The notes: generated by a model from the letters alone, not told the origin. Positions 7,341 to 17,085 are shown, numbered from the stretch's first letter. The stretch: 41,940 nucleotides of DNA from an uncultured Pelagibacteraceae bacterium (GCA_902599955.1 CACKHK010000010.1:1-41940); one strand, 5' to 3'. Numbers and translations: made by a program.

Positions 7341-7844
7341 ATGAAAAAGAGTTACTTTAATTATGATGAATTAATAAGTTGTGCAAATGGCAATCTTTTT
7401 GGCCCGGGTAATGCAAAATTACCATCCCCACCGATGCTAATGTTTGATAGAATTACTGAAATTGATGAAAGTAAAGGAGCTTTTAGCAAAGGATTGATGA
7501 AAGCTGAACTTGATATTAAAGATGATTTATGGTTTTTTGATTGTCATTTTAAAGAGGATCCAGTTATGCCAGGATGTTTAGGTCTAGATGCAATGTGGCA
7601 GTTGGTTGGTTTTTACTTAGGTTGGCTCGGAAACCCAGGTCGGGGAAGAGCTTTAGGAGTAAGCACAGTAAAATTTACTGGAGAAGTTTTAAAGAATGTC
7701 AAAATGGCAACATATATAATTGATATTAAAAGAATATTAATTAAAGGTGAAACAACTGTTGGCTTAGCAAATGGAATTCTTTTAGCGGATGACAAAAAAA
7801 TTTACTCGGCTGATGGTCTTAAAGTAGGATTGTTTAAAAAATGA
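7341..7844 (+). CDS. fabA: FabA, 3-hydroxydecanoyl-ACP dehydratase/isomerase
   Basis: FabA dehydrates 3-hydroxyacyl-ACP and isomerises trans-2- to cis-3-decenoyl-ACP, the branch point for anaerobic unsaturated fatty acid synthesis. The active-site region is nearly identical to the E. coli enzyme: [20 protein letters not shown] with catalytic H69 and D83, then [17 protein letters not shown] and VKFTGEVL. At 167 residues it is normal length. It starts the fabA-fabB-fabI operon, divergent from irr, and its last four bases (ATGA) overlap the fabB start. Confidence 0.98.
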   Translation: MKKSYFNYDELISCANGNLFGPGNAKLPSPPMLMFDRITEIDESKGAFSKGLMKAELDIKDDLWFFDCHFKEDPVMPGCLGLDAMWQLVGFYLGWLGNPGRGRALGVSTVKFTGEVLKNVKMATYIIDIKRILIKGETTVGLANGILLADDKKIYSADGLKVGLFKK

Positions 7845-9052
7845 GAAGAGTAGTAATTACTGGTTTAGGAGTTGTTTCTTGTTTAGGTAATAATCAGGAA
7901 GAAGTTCATCAATCTTTACTAAATTCTAAATCAGGAATTTCTTTTTCTGAGGAATATAAAGAACATAATTTAAAAAGTCATATTCATGGAAAGCCAAATA
8001 TAAAACTTGAAGATCATATAGATAGAAAAACAATTAGATTTATGGGTTCAGGATCCGCTTATAATTACATTGCAATGAAAGAGGCAATTGAAGACTCTGG
8101 ATTAGAAGATAGTGAAGTAAGTAATTTCAAAACAGGGATTGTAATGGGTTCTGGAGGACCCTCAATAGAAAATGTTATTTTAGCAGCAGATAAAACTAGA
8201 GCTAAAACTCCAAAATTAATGGGACCATTTATAGTTCCAAGAACAATGGCGAGTACAGCTTCAGCTACACTTGCTGTGCCTTTTAAAATTAAAGGTACGA
8301 ATTATACAATGAGTTCAGCTTGTGCAACTAGTGGTCACTGCATTGGAAATTCTATGGAATTAATTCAAATGGGAAAACAAGATATTGTTTTTGCTGGTGG
8401 AAGTGAGGAAATTCATTGGGCAATGACTGCAATGTTTGATGCAATGACTGCACTTTCATCAAAATATAATGATACCCCTGAAAAAGCTTCAAGGGCATAT
8501 GATAAAACAAGAGATGGTTTTGTAATTGCAGGAGGTGCAGGGGTTCTAGTCCTTGAGGAGTACGAACATGCAAAAGTGAGGGGAGCTAAAATATACGCAG
8601 AATTAACTGGTTATGGAGCAACTTCAGATGGATACGATATGGTAGCCCCATCTGGCGAAGGGGCGGTTAGATGTATGAAAATGGCAATGTCCACTTCAAA
8701 AAATAAAATAGATTATATAAATACTCATGGAACATCCACACCTGTTGGAGATATTACAGAATTGAATGCAGTAAAAGATACTTTTGGAAATGAAATTCCA
8801 AAAATAAGTTCAACTAAATCTTTGTCAGGTCATCCATTAGGAGCTGCTTCAGTTCACGAAGCTATATATTGTTTAATTATGATGAAAAACAATTTTATTG
8901 CTGGATCAGCCAACATCAGTGAAATGGATGAAGAGGCTAAAAAATTTCCAATCGTTGCTAAAACAGAAACAGGGGCAACTTTAAATACAGTTATGTCTAA
9001 TAGTTTTGGTTTTGGTGGAACAAATGCAACATTAATTTTTGAGAAAGTTTAA
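7841..9052 (+). CDS. fabB: FabB, beta-ketoacyl-ACP synthase I
   Basis: This condensing enzyme elongates cis-3-decenoyl-ACP and other acyl-ACPs with malonyl-ACP. The thiolase-fold catalytic triad is present: nucleophile C161 in SSACATSGH, histidine in [10 protein letters not shown] (about 296) and histidine in [13 protein letters not shown] (about 331), plus the C-terminal SFGFGGTNA loop. The 403 residues are typical of FabB. Pairing with fabA, to which it is translationally coupled by an ATGA overlap, supports FabB rather than FabF. Confidence 0.97.
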   Translation: MRRVVITGLGVVSCLGNNQEEVHQSLLNSKSGISFSEEYKEHNLKSHIHGKPNIKLEDHIDRKTIRFMGSGSAYNYIAMKEAIEDSGLEDSEVSNFKTGIVMGSGGPSIENVILAADKTRAKTPKLMGPFIVPRTMASTASATLAVPFKIKGTNYTMSSACATSGHCIGNSMELIQMGKQDIVFAGGSEEIHWAMTAMFDAMTALSSKYNDTPEKASRAYDKTRDGFVIAGGAGVLVLEEYEHAKVRGAKIYAELTGYGATSDGYDMVAPSGEGAVRCMKMAMSTSKNKIDYINTHGTSTPVGDITELNAVKDTFGNEIPKISSTKSLSGHPLGAASVHEAIYCLIMMKNNFIAGSANISEMDEEAKKFPIVAKTETGATLNTVMSNSFGFGGTNATLIFEKV

Positions 9053-9055
9053 TTG

Positions 9056-9841
9056 ATGTCTTTAATGAAGGGAAAAAAAGGACTGATAATGGGTGTTGCC
9101 AACGAAAGATCCATAGCGTGGGGTATTTCGCAAAAACTTGCCGAGGCAGGTGCAGAATTAGCTTTTACTTATTTGGGTGATGCTCTCAAAAAAAGAGTGG
9201 TACCCTTAGCAGAAAAACTCAATTCAAATGTTACATTTAGTTGTGATGTCGAAAGAAAAGAGGAAGTAGTCAAACTATTTGAAGATATTAAATCCCAATG
9301 GGGTGAAATAGACTTTGTTGTTCATGCAATCGCATTTTCAGATAAATCTGAATTGTCCGGAGAATATTTAAATACTACTAGAGAAAATTTTCAAAGAAGC
9401 ATGCTCATTTCGTGTTTTTCATTTACAGAAGTTGCAAGAGAAGCATCAAAAGTTATGAAAGAGGGTGGTAGCATGATCACTCTAAGTTATGAAGCTAATA
9501 AAGCTATTCCAAATTATAATGTTATGGGTGTATGCAAAGCAGCATTAGAGTCTAGTGTAAAATATTTAGCACGTGATCTAGGAGCTAAAGGAATAAGAGT
9601 TAATGCAATAAGCGCAGGTCCGATAAAAACTTTAGCAGCATCAGCAATTGGAGATGCTAAATTTTTATATAAATGGAATGCAGACCATTCGTTTTTAAAG
9701 AGAAACGTAGACAATTTAGATGTTGGGAACTCTGCATTATATCTTTTAAGTGATATGGCAGGTGGAGTAACTGGTGAAATTCACTATGTAGACGCTGGCT
9801 ATAACAAAGTGGGAATGCCAGATCCTAAAAATATATCCTAA
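9056..9841 (+). CDS. fabI: FabI, enoyl-ACP reductase (NADH)
   Basis: FabI performs the last reduction of each fatty acid elongation cycle. This short-chain dehydrogenase-type protein has the FabI-specific cofactor loop GVANERSIAWGIS near the N-terminus, the SY-x6 to 8-IPNYNVMGVCKAALE active site with its tyrosine pair and lysine, and the AGPIKTLAAS substrate loop. The frame also has a TTG at 9053 immediately after the fabB stop; the ATG at 9056 is preferred, giving 261 residues. It is the third gene of a complete fabA-fabB-fabI unit. Confidence 0.97.
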   Translation: MSLMKGKKGLIMGVANERSIAWGISQKLAEAGAELAFTYLGDALKKRVVPLAEKLNSNVTFSCDVERKEEVVKLFEDIKSQWGEIDFVVHAIAFSDKSELSGEYLNTTRENFQRSMLISCFSFTEVAREASKVMKEGGSMITLSYEANKAIPNYNVMGVCKAALESSVKYLARDLGAKGIRVNAISAGPIKTLAASAIGDAKFLYKWNADHSFLKRNVDNLDVGNSALYLLSDMAGGVTGEIHYVDAGYNKVGMPDPKNIS

Positions 9842-9851
9842 ATTGATTTAT

Positions 9852-10004
9852 ATGCTTATATTAGTTTGGTTTGTTGTTTGTATAATTTTTTTTATTGTAC
9901 AACTGATCCTTGAAGGTTCTGGTCATGCATTAGAAGTTTTTGCCCTATTGACTGCGATAGCTTTATTCTTGATAAATAAATTAGGAAAAAAAAATGTCAA
10001 ATAG
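9852..10004 (+). CDS. Small two-helix membrane protein (50 residues)
   Basis: The ORF runs from an ATG ten bases after the fabI stop to a TAG at 10002-10004. It encodes two hydrophobic helices, about residues 2-19 (LILVWFVVCIIFFIVQL) and 27-42, joined by an EGSGHAL turn, with a basic C-terminus (KLGKKN). No family is recognised. It fills most of the 175-base gap between fabI and msrB, where this genome otherwise leaves almost no spacer, and reads in the same direction as both, which favours a real gene. No clear ribosome site is seen. Confidence 0.55.
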   Translation: MLILVWFVVCIIFFIVQLILEGSGHALEVFALLTAIALFLINKLGKKNVK

Positions 10005-10016
10005 AATCAATTAATT

Positions 10017-10508
10017 GTGAGAAGAAATTTTTTAAAAATTGTAGCTACATCTTTATTGGGATTACTGATTTATCCTTTAAACTCTTTAGCTAACAACTTA
10101 GTTGGATTTAAAAAAAAATTGAAGAAAGATGAAAGTGAATACAATATAATCAACCCTGACCTCACTGAAGAGCAGAAAATAATAATGTTTGAAGAGGGAA
10201 CTGAACGTGCAGGTACGAGTGAATTAAATTATGAGAAAAGAAAGGGATCATATCATTGTGCTAACTGTGGTGTGAAATTGTTTGACTCCACTGCAAAATT
10301 TGACAGTGGGACTGGTTGGCCCTCATTCACTGAGGCAATACCAGGAGTATTTGTAACAAAGGTTGATTATTCATTCGGCATGAAAAGAACAGAATATAGT
10401 TGTGCAAATTGCGGCGCTCATCATGGGCATGTATTTAATGATGGACCGGATGGTGGCAAAAGATATTGTAGCAATGGTCTTTGCTTATTATTCGTACCAG
10501 AAAGTTAA
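10017..10508 (+). CDS. msrB: MsrB, exported peptide-methionine (R)-S-oxide reductase
   Basis: MsrB reduces the R-epimer of methionine sulfoxide in proteins. The fold is clear: zinc ligands C81/C84 and C129/C132, GTGWPSF, HHGHVFNDGP and the catalytic cysteine C151 in KRYC. The N-terminus begins MRRNFLKIVATSLLGLL, a twin-arginine (RRxFLK) motif plus hydrophobic helix, so the protein is probably exported folded through the Tat system. The start is a GTG at 10017. After the catalytic cysteine the usual NS is replaced by NG, and a second cysteine, C156, lies five residues further on. The gene ends 3 bases from the convergent pnp stop. Confidence 0.93.
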   Translation: MRRNFLKIVATSLLGLLIYPLNSLANNLVGFKKKLKKDESEYNIINPDLTEEQKIIMFEEGTERAGTSELNYEKRKGSYHCANCGVKLFDSTAKFDSGTGWPSFTEAIPGVFVTKVDYSFGMKRTEYSCANCGAHHGHVFNDGPDGGKRYCSNGLCLLFVPES

Positions 10509-10511
10509 AAA

Positions 10512-12584
10512 CTATATAACCGCTTGCTTAATAGATAGTTTTACTTTTCCTCGATCAAATCCAATAACCTTAACTTTTACTTCATCACCCTCTTTTACAA
10601 CATCAGTGACTTTAGCAACTCTTTTATCTGCAAGCTCTGAAATGTGAACTAATCCGTCTTGTTTTCCTAAGAAATTTACAAAAGCACCAAATTCCATAAT
10701 TTTCATAACTTTACCGTTATAAATCTTATTTAATTCAGCTTTAGCGGTAATATCTTTAATCATTTGCATCGCCACATTTCTAGACTCTTCATCTGGTGCT
10801 GCTACTGTAACTTCACCCTCATCGTTAACGTCAACTTTTGCTCCAGATTTTTCAACTATTTCTCTTATTGTTGCACCACCCTTACCAATTACTGCTGCGA
10901 TATCTTTTTTATCAACTGTGATTTTTTCCATTTTTGGTGTGTGTTTACCAACATTATCTCTTGATTTAGAAAGAGCTTTATTCATTTCACCTAAGATATG
11001 AATTCTCCCGTCTTTTGCTTGATTTAAAGCCTGCTCCATAATCTCAAATGTAATTCCAGTTATCTTAATATCCATCTGTAAAGATGTGATGCCATCTTTA
11101 GTTCCAGCAACTTTAAAATCCATGTCTCCTAAATGGTCTTCATCGCCAAGAATATCTGATAAGACCGTAAAATCATCACCTTCTTTAATTAAACCCATTG
11201 CAATTCCAGCCACAGGTTCTTTGATAGGAACTCCTGCATCCATAAGAGCAAGTGAAGTTCCACAAACAGTTGCCATTGAAGATGAGCCATTAGATTCAGT
11301 TATTTCTGACACAATTCTAAACGTATATGGGAAACTTTCTTTTGGCGGAAGTGATGAATTAATTGCTCTCCATGCTAACTTACCATGACCAATCTCTCTT
11401 CTGCCTGTTCCAATTCTACCAGTTTCACCTACTGAAAATGGTGGAAAATTATAGTGCAACATAAATCTCTCTTTTTGAAGACCATCTAAACTCTCAATTC
11501 TTTGTTCATCATCTGATGTACCTAATGTAGTTGTGACGATTGCTTGAGTTTCTCCCCGAGTAAATAAGGCAGAGCCATGAACTCTAGGTAATATTCCCAC
11601 TTCACACATGATTGGTCTTACATCTGCAAGACCTCGTCCATCAATACGATTTTTATTTTTTAGAATATCTGTTCTTACAATCGATTTCTCTAAGTTCTTA
11701 AGTTGAGAATTTACATCTAGATCGTTATAGTTCTCATTTTCCTCATAAAGCTTTTTAGCTTTTTCCGTTATTTCAGAAATTTGATTTGATCTATCCTGTT
11801 TATCTCTAGTAGAGAATGCTTTTTTGAGATCTTCAGTAAATTCTTCCTCTAATTTCTTTTTTATCTCAGAAAGATCTTTTTTTTCGACTATCCATTCCGG
11901 TTTTCTGCATTCTTTTGCAAGATCTTCAATCATTTCTATTACAGGGACAAAACCTTCATGCCCAAATTTTACAGCATTTAACATTTCTTCCTCAGTTAAA
12001 CCATTTGCTTCCGACTCAACCATTAAAACAGCATCTTTAGTTCCCGCTACTACTAAATCTAATTTTGACTCCTCTAATTCCTTTTTTGATGGGTTAAGTA
12101 CATACTTTCCTTTAATAAAGCCAACTCTAGAGGCACCTACAGGTCCCATGAAAGGCATTCCAGATATAGCTAAAGCTGCTGATGATGCTATGATAGACAA
12201 GATATCAGGTTCATTCTCCTTATCATAAGATATTACAGTTGGTAATAATTGTACTTCATTTTTAAATTCATCAGGAAATAAAGGTCTGATTGGTCTATCT
12301 ATTAATCTTGAGATTAGTGTTTCACTTTCAGTTGGTCTTGCCTCTCTTTTGAAATAACCACCTGGTATCTTACCAGCTGCATAATATTTTTCTTGATAAT
12401 TTACAGATAATGGGAAGTAATCCATATCAGGGTTTACTTTTTTTGCTCCAACGACTGTCGCTAAAACTACTGTTTCGCCACATTGAGCTATGATTGCTCC
12501 ATCTGCTTGCCTTGCTATCTTTCCTGTCTCTAGACTAATTTTTTTTCCACTTACTTCTATTTCTTTTTTTACTACTTTGAACAT
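10512..12584 (-). CDS. pnp: Polynucleotide phosphorylase
   Basis: This is a phosphorolytic 3'-to-5' exoribonuclease, the core of RNA decay and of degradosome-like complexes. Two RNase PH domains are present; the second holds the phosphate-binding ESNGSSSMA and the catalytic aspartates around [15 protein letters not shown]. They are followed by a KH domain ([14 protein letters not shown]) and a C-terminal S1 domain ([15 protein letters not shown] to DGLVHISEL). At 690 residues it is full length. It starts directly at the end of rpsO with no spacer, the classic rpsO-pnp arrangement, as the last gene of the nusA operon. Confidence 0.98.
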   Translation of the reverse strand: MFKVVKKEIEVSGKKISLETGKIARQADGAIIAQCGETVVLATVVGAKKVNPDMDYFPLSVNYQEKYYAAGKIPGGYFKREARPTESETLISRLIDRPIRPLFPDEFKNEVQLLPTVISYDKENEPDILSIIASSAALAISGMPFMGPVGASRVGFIKGKYVLNPSKKELEESKLDLVVAGTKDAVLMVESEANGLTEEEMLNAVKFGHEGFVPVIEMIEDLAKECRKPEWIVEKKDLSEIKKKLEEEFTEDLKKAFSTRDKQDRSNQISEITEKAKKLYEENENYNDLDVNSQLKNLEKSIVRTDILKNKNRIDGRGLADVRPIMCEVGILPRVHGSALFTRGETQAIVTTTLGTSDDEQRIESLDGLQKERFMLHYNFPPFSVGETGRIGTGRREIGHGKLAWRAINSSLPPKESFPYTFRIVSEITESNGSSSMATVCGTSLALMDAGVPIKEPVAGIAMGLIKEGDDFTVLSDILGDEDHLGDMDFKVAGTKDGITSLQMDIKITGITFEIMEQALNQAKDGRIHILGEMNKALSKSRDNVGKHTPKMEKITVDKKDIAAVIGKGGATIREIVEKSGAKVDVNDEGEVTVAAPDEESRNVAMQMIKDITAKAELNKIYNGKVMKIMEFGAFVNFLGKQDGLVHISELADKRVAKVTDVVKEGDEVKVKVIGFDRGKVKLSIKQAVI

Positions 12585-12833
12585 TTATTTCCTTAAATTT
12601 AGTTTTGTTAATACTTGTTTATAAGACTCAACATTATTTTTTTTTAAATAGTCTAATAATTTTTTCCTTCTGTTAACTGCTCTTAGAAGACCAACTGAAG
12701 AATGTTTGTCTTTTTTAAATTGCTTTATATGTTTAGATAGATTCTCAATTTTTCCTGTTAATTGAGCAATTTGAACTTCCGAGGATCCAGTATCTTTTTC
12801 ATGGACTTGAAGTTCTTTTATTTTTTCTTTCAT
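12585..12833 (-). CDS. rpsO: 30S ribosomal protein S15
   Basis: S15 is a primary 16S rRNA-binding protein of the small subunit platform. Signature segments are HEKDTGSSEVQIAQLT, the RNA-binding KHSSVGLLRAVNRRKKLLDYL and the C-terminal helix. At 82 residues it is a few residues shorter than the usual 89, with the difference at the N-terminus. It is flanked without spacer by pnp and separated by only 8 bases from rbfA. The truB gene that normally lies between rbfA and rpsO is not here. Confidence 0.97.
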   Translation of the reverse strand: MKEKIKELQVHEKDTGSSEVQIAQLTGKIENLSKHIKQFKKDKHSSVGLLRAVNRRKKLLDYLKKNNVESYKQVLTKLNLRK

Positions 12834-12841
12834 ATTTTTCC

Positions 12842-13207
12842 TTATTTATTTGTTTGTTTAATTAAATTTTCTATTTTTTCTGCGTAATCAAAAGAGTCAT
12901 CTTTTACAAAGAAAAGTTTGGGCAAAAATTTCATGATAATTTTTTTTGACAAAACTTTTCTAATCATAAATGATGATATTTTTAATTTTTCTATAATTTC
13001 TTCTGTATTTTTTCCTCCTAAAGGCATTACAAATATTTTTGCTGTTTTTAGATCTGGAGACATTCTTACCTCAGTAACTGTAATCTCTTTAGTTGATAAA
13101 TTTGGTATTTTTGCCTCATCTCTAATAAATAATATACCTAAAGCTTGCTTCACCATCTCTCCAACTCTTAATTGTCTTTGCGTGATAGGTTTACCGATAT
13201 TCTTCAT
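12842..13207 (-). CDS. rbfA: RbfA, 30S ribosome-binding factor
   Basis: RbfA is a KH-like assembly factor that binds the 16S rRNA 5' region during 30S maturation. The protein is 121 residues, with RQLRVGEMVKQALG at the start and the conserved VTEVRMSPDLKTAKIFVMPLGG strand-helix region. It abuts infB exactly (stop and start are adjacent bases), as expected for the infB-rbfA pair. Confidence 0.95.
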   Translation of the reverse strand: MKNIGKPITQRQLRVGEMVKQALGILFIRDEAKIPNLSTKEITVTEVRMSPDLKTAKIFVMPLGGKNTEEIIEKLKISSFMIRKVLSKKIIMKFLPKLFFVKDDSFDYAEKIENLIKQTNK

Positions 13208-15427
13208 TTAAATACTTCTCTCTGTAATTGTTGCATTGTATACTTCTATAATATCTTTTTTTTGAAAATCAGCGAAATCTTTTAATGTTATTCCACATTC
13301 CAAACCAGCTGAAACCTGTTTAGTTTGATTTTTTTCTCTAAAAATAGAACCTATTTTTCCATTAAATATAATTGCACCATCTCTGATAACTCTTGCACTT
13401 GAATCTTGAGTAATTTCCCCCTCAACAACCTTGGATCCTGCAACTTTACCCACTTTTGAAACTTTAAATATTTCAAGTATTTCAGCACTACCAATTACCT
13501 TTTCTTCTACCTCTGGAGATAACAATCCACCCATTTTTCTTTTAATAAAATCTAAAACTTCATAAATAATATTAAAAGACGAAATTGAAATTTTTTCTAG
13601 TTCGGCTCGTTTTTTTGCTTCTTTACTTGGCTTCACATTGAATGCAATTATTACTGCATTTGAAGCTTTTGCTAACGTTATGTCCGTCTCTGTTACCATT
13701 CCTATATCTGAAAGAAGTATTTTTGGTTTTACTTCATCATGCTTGATTTGATCAATTGCATTTTTAATTGCCTCGGATGATCCGTGTACATCAGATTTAA
13801 TTATAATATTTAAGTCCTGCGAAACCTGGTTTTGAAAAGCAGAGTCTTGAGTAACGAAATTAAGTGGAATTTTATCATCTTTTGACTCATGAACTCTTGC
13901 CTCACACAAAGATTTAGCTTCTTTCTCACTCGATAAAACTATAAAATCATCACCTGACTTAGATGCACCATTTATACCAATTATCTCAATAGGAGTAGCT
14001 GGTTCAGCTATTTCAATATTTTTACCATGGTCATTAATTATTGCTCTAATTTTTCCCCACTTTAAACCACTTACAAAATAATCTCCTTTTTTTAATGTAC
14101 CAGTTGTAACAATAATATTTGCAATAGGTCCTCTTCCAATATCTATCTTCGACTCTAATACTATACCTTTAGCATTAGTTTCAAAATCAGTTTTTAAATC
14201 CAATAATTCAGCTTGTAAAAGGATTGACTCAATTAACTTATCTAAATTTTTTTTAGTTTTTGTTGATATTTCAACCATTAAAGTATCCCCAGACAAATCT
14301 TCTGATATCAATTCGTATTCTAGAAGTTGATTTTTAATTTTTTGAGGGTCTGCCTCTGGTAAATCGCATTTATTAATAGCTACAACTATCGGGACATTTG
14401 CTGCTTTTGCATGTTTGATTGACTCTACTGTTTGAGGTTTAACGCCATCATCTGCTGCGACCACTAACACAACTATATCTGTAAGTTTTGATCCTCTGGC
14501 TCTCATCTCAGTAAAAGCAGCATGACCAGGTGTATCAATAAATGTGATTTTATCATTTTTATGATTTATCTGATAAGCTCCAATATGCTGAGTTATTCCT
14601 CCAAATTCACCTGAAACTACATTAGCTTCTCTTAAAACATCCAAAACAGACGTTTTTCCGTGATCAACGTGCCCCATTACAGTAACAATTGGAGGTCTAT
14701 TTTTTAAGTTTTCAGATGTTACCTCTTTAATTTTATTTATTATTTCCTCTGCTTTTTTTTCACGGATAGGGTTATGCCCAAATTCTTTTGCTAAATATTC
14801 TGCTGTATCAGCATCAATAGTATGATTAATAGTTACCGTTACACCCATACCCAGTAAGTGCTTTATAATACTGCTTGATTGCTCAGCCATTCTATTTGCA
14901 AGCTCTCTTATAGTTATTACTTCTGGAATATTAACCTCTCTTTTAACTTGTTTAAAATTTTCTCTATTTTCTGTTTGATTTAAATTTCTATTTTCTTTTT
15001 GTTTTGCTCTTTTCAATGAAGCAAGACTCCTACCTTTAGTTTCTGCATGATCGTCACTCAAAGCTCTAGAAATAGTCAACTTTAGTTCTCTTCTCTTCCC
15101 ACCAATTTTGTTACTTTTATTATCTTTCGCGATTGATTCTCCTTTTAACCTTCTCGTTGCTCTTTGTTCGGCTAACTTTCGTTTTTCAAAATCGGATACA
15201 GGCGGAGTTGCTGGTCTATTATTATAAGATTTTGAGGGAATACTTTTATTTATAAGGAAATTATTATTATTTTGAGCAGGTCTCGAAGACAAAGACTTGC
15301 CTTGAAACTTTGAATTTTTTTTCTCAATTACTACTGTATTTTTTGATTTGGATTTAGCTTGTTCTATACTACTAAAAGTTTTTTTTGATGTACCTGATAT
15401 TGATAACTTTAATTTTTTTTTCTCCAT
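13208..15427 (-). CDS. infB: Translation initiation factor IF-2
   Basis: This GTPase places initiator tRNA on the ribosome. A low-complexity basic N-terminal region (to about 165) is followed by an IF2-N domain (TIRELANRMAEQSSSIIKHL), then the G domain with GHVDHGKTS, the FGGITQHIGAY switch I, DTPGHAAF and NKCD, two beta-barrel regions and the C-terminal fMet-tRNA domain. At 739 residues it is on the short side for alphaproteobacterial IF-2, mostly from a compact N-terminus. It is preceded by nusA with a 10-base gap; no ylxR-like gene lies between them. Confidence 0.98.
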   Translation of the reverse strand: MEKKKLKLSISGTSKKTFSSIEQAKSKSKNTVVIEKKNSKFQGKSLSSRPAQNNNNFLINKSIPSKSYNNRPATPPVSDFEKRKLAEQRATRRLKGESIAKDNKSNKIGGKRRELKLTISRALSDDHAETKGRSLASLKRAKQKENRNLNQTENRENFKQVKREVNIPEVITIRELANRMAEQSSSIIKHLLGMGVTVTINHTIDADTAEYLAKEFGHNPIREKKAEEIINKIKEVTSENLKNRPPIVTVMGHVDHGKTSVLDVLREANVVSGEFGGITQHIGAYQINHKNDKITFIDTPGHAAFTEMRARGSKLTDIVVLVVAADDGVKPQTVESIKHAKAANVPIVVAINKCDLPEADPQKIKNQLLEYELISEDLSGDTLMVEISTKTKKNLDKLIESILLQAELLDLKTDFETNAKGIVLESKIDIGRGPIANIIVTTGTLKKGDYFVSGLKWGKIRAIINDHGKNIEIAEPATPIEIIGINGASKSGDDFIVLSSEKEAKSLCEARVHESKDDKIPLNFVTQDSAFQNQVSQDLNIIIKSDVHGSSEAIKNAIDQIKHDEVKPKILLSDIGMVTETDITLAKASNAVIIAFNVKPSKEAKKRAELEKISISSFNIIYEVLDFIKRKMGGLLSPEVEEKVIGSAEILEIFKVSKVGKVAGSKVVEGEITQDSSARVIRDGAIIFNGKIGSIFREKNQTKQVSAGLECGITLKDFADFQKKDIIEVYNATITERSI

Positions 15428-15437
15428 TTTCCATCTC

Positions 15438-16991
15438 TCAATCTTTGTAGACTTTTTCTCTAGCCGACATAATTAAATTATCGGCTTCATTTTTTGATAA
15501 TGCAAAATCTTCCAAATATCCTTTAATTTTTACTCTTTCACCTTTTATAACATCATAAGTGCCTGTAAGCTCATCTGAAGCTAGATCAGCAAAGTCACTT
15601 AAGTTTAGAACTTTTTGTTCTCCCAAGGTTACTAGCATTCCTGGTGTTAGTCCTTCATGGTTAATCAAATCATTATCTAGTCCAAGATCTTTTATTCTAT
15701 TTGATATTTCCTCTTGGTCTTTTTCATGAAACTCTTTTGCTCTTTCTATTAACTCTTTTGCTGTATCTTCCTCAATACCTTCAATTTTAGTTAAAGCATC
15801 AGGTTGACAATCTTTTATGTCGTCAATTGATGAAAAACCCTCAGCTACTAATAATTGTCCAAGAGTCTCGTCAAGTTCTAGATTTTTAACGATATTATCT
15901 GTTTTTTCTTTAAATTCCAATTGCCTTCTTTCTGAATCTTCTTGCTCCGTCATTATATTAATTTCATAATTTAATAATTTTGTTGCAAGTCTAACGTTTT
16001 GACCTCTTCGTCCAATCGCTTTGCTTAAATTCTCCTCTGTTAATATGACATCAAGTTTTTTTCCTTCGTTATCTACATTTACTTTTTGTACTTCGGCAGG
16101 TGAAAGTGCATTAGCTACTACTATTGCAGGGTCTTCAGACCAATTTACTATATCAATTTTTTCTCCTTGAAGCTCATTTACAACTGCTTGAACTCTACTT
16201 CCCCTCATTCCAACGCATGCTCCAACTGGATCGAGTGATGTATCTATAGCTTTAACACATATTTTTGCTCTGCTACCAGGATCTCTTGACGAAGATTTAA
16301 TTTCAATTAGACCATCATATATTTCTGGAACTTCTTGAACAAACAATTTATCCATAAATTTTGGATGCGCCCTTGATAAAAATATTTGTTGACCTCTAGG
16401 CTCTCTTCTTACATCTAAACAATATGCTTTTACCCTATCACCAGCTTTGATATTTTCTCGAGGTATCATTTCATTTTTTTGTATTATTGCTTCTGTTCTT
16501 CCAAGATCAACTATCACATTTCCAAACTCAAGTCGTTTCACTATTCCACTTAAAATTGTATCTTTTTTATCGATAAAATCATTGAATTGTCGTTCTCTCT
16601 CTGCTTCTTTCACATTAAAACTAATTACTTGTTTTGCTGTTTGAGCTGCTATTCTTCCAAAGTCAAATGAGGGCAATGGTTGCAAAACTTCATCACCAAT
16701 TTTTTTATCTTCGTTAAAATTATTAAGCTTTATCGCCTCATCAAGTGTGATCTCAGTATTTGAGTTTTCAGGTTTCTCAACAATTGTAAGTTTTCTAAAA
16801 ATTCCTATTTCTCCATTGTCTCTGTTTATTTCTACTTTGATCTCATTATCAGAGCCAAATTTTGACTTAGCTGCTTTCGCGATACCGGTTTCCATTGATA
16901 CAATGATTAATTCTTTATCAATTGATTTCTCTAAAGCCACTGCTTCTGCTATTCTTAATAACTCTAATTTATCAGCTCTTTTATTTAACAT
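15438..16991 (-). CDS. nusA: Transcription termination/antitermination factor NusA
   Basis: NusA binds RNA polymerase and nascent RNA to control pausing, termination and antitermination. Order of domains: N-terminal polymerase-binding region, S1 (DTILSGIVKRLEFGNVIVDL), two KH domains (VGMRGSRVQAVVNELQGE and KAIGRRGQNVRLATKLL) and two C-terminal helix-hairpin-helix acidic repeats. The frame stays open upstream to a TTG at 17042, but that extension would translate the terminator hairpin. The ATG at 16991, with a short GGA before it, gives the normal N-terminus MLNKRADKLELLRIAEAVA and 517 residues. rimP, the usual upstream neighbour, is absent. A promoter and a hairpin terminator lie directly upstream. 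Confidence 0.96.
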   Translation of the reverse strand: MLNKRADKLELLRIAEAVALEKSIDKELIIVSMETGIAKAAKSKFGSDNEIKVEINRDNGEIGIFRKLTIVEKPENSNTEITLDEAIKLNNFNEDKKIGDEVLQPLPSFDFGRIAAQTAKQVISFNVKEAERERQFNDFIDKKDTILSGIVKRLEFGNVIVDLGRTEAIIQKNEMIPRENIKAGDRVKAYCLDVRREPRGQQIFLSRAHPKFMDKLFVQEVPEIYDGLIEIKSSSRDPGSRAKICVKAIDTSLDPVGACVGMRGSRVQAVVNELQGEKIDIVNWSEDPAIVVANALSPAEVQKVNVDNEGKKLDVILTEENLSKAIGRRGQNVRLATKLLNYEINIMTEQEDSERRQLEFKEKTDNIVKNLELDETLGQLLVAEGFSSIDDIKDCQPDALTKIEGIEEDTAKELIERAKEFHEKDQEEISNRIKDLGLDNDLINHEGLTPGMLVTLGEQKVLNLSDFADLASDELTGTYDVIKGERVKIKGYLEDFALSKNEADNLIMSAREKVYKD

Positions 16992-17002
16992 TTTTTTTAT
17001 CC

Positions 17003-17029
17003 AAAAAAAAATGGGCCTCAGCCCATTTT
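17003..17029 (-). terminator. Intrinsic terminator/attenuator hairpin in front of nusA
   Basis: Read on the - strand, AAAATGGGC pairs with GCCCATTTT around the loop TGAG (stem 9 base pairs, 17029-17008), followed by an uninterrupted run of T (to 17003). This is a textbook rho-independent terminator. It stands between metK and nusA, but its T-tract ends only 11 bases before the nusA ATG, so any nusA transcript from the candidate promoter at 17079-17052 must cross it. Confidence 0.85.
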
Positions 17030-17051
17030 GAAATTTCAACAATGTGCTTGA

Positions 17052-17079
17052 AATATAGTTATTTTTGTTAGCTTTTCAA
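17052..17079 (-). promoter_or_regulatory. Candidate sigma-70 promoter of the nusA operon
   Basis: On the - strand TTGAAA (17079-17074) is followed after 16 bases by TATATT (17057-17052); each hexamer has one mismatch to consensus. It lies just after the metK stop (17086). A start near 17045 would give a leader of roughly 54 bases holding the terminator hairpin. Confidence 0.55.
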
Positions 17080-17085
17080 CAATAT

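Noticed and set aside
9053..9055. TTG start for fabI
   Set aside because: The ATG follows immediately at 9056 and gives the family-like start; an added methionine codon has no support.
10402..10647. 81-codon frame spanning the msrB and pnp ends
   Set aside because: It overlaps two well-supported genes in other frames and shows no protein-like pattern.
11824..12228. 134-codon frame opposite pnp
   Set aside because: The frame is serine-rich antisense shadow of pnp with no family match or start signal.
16992..17042. N-terminal extension of nusA from a TTG at 17042
   Set aside because: It would translate through the terminator hairpin and adds residues unlike any NusA start; the ATG at 16991 matches the family N-terminus.
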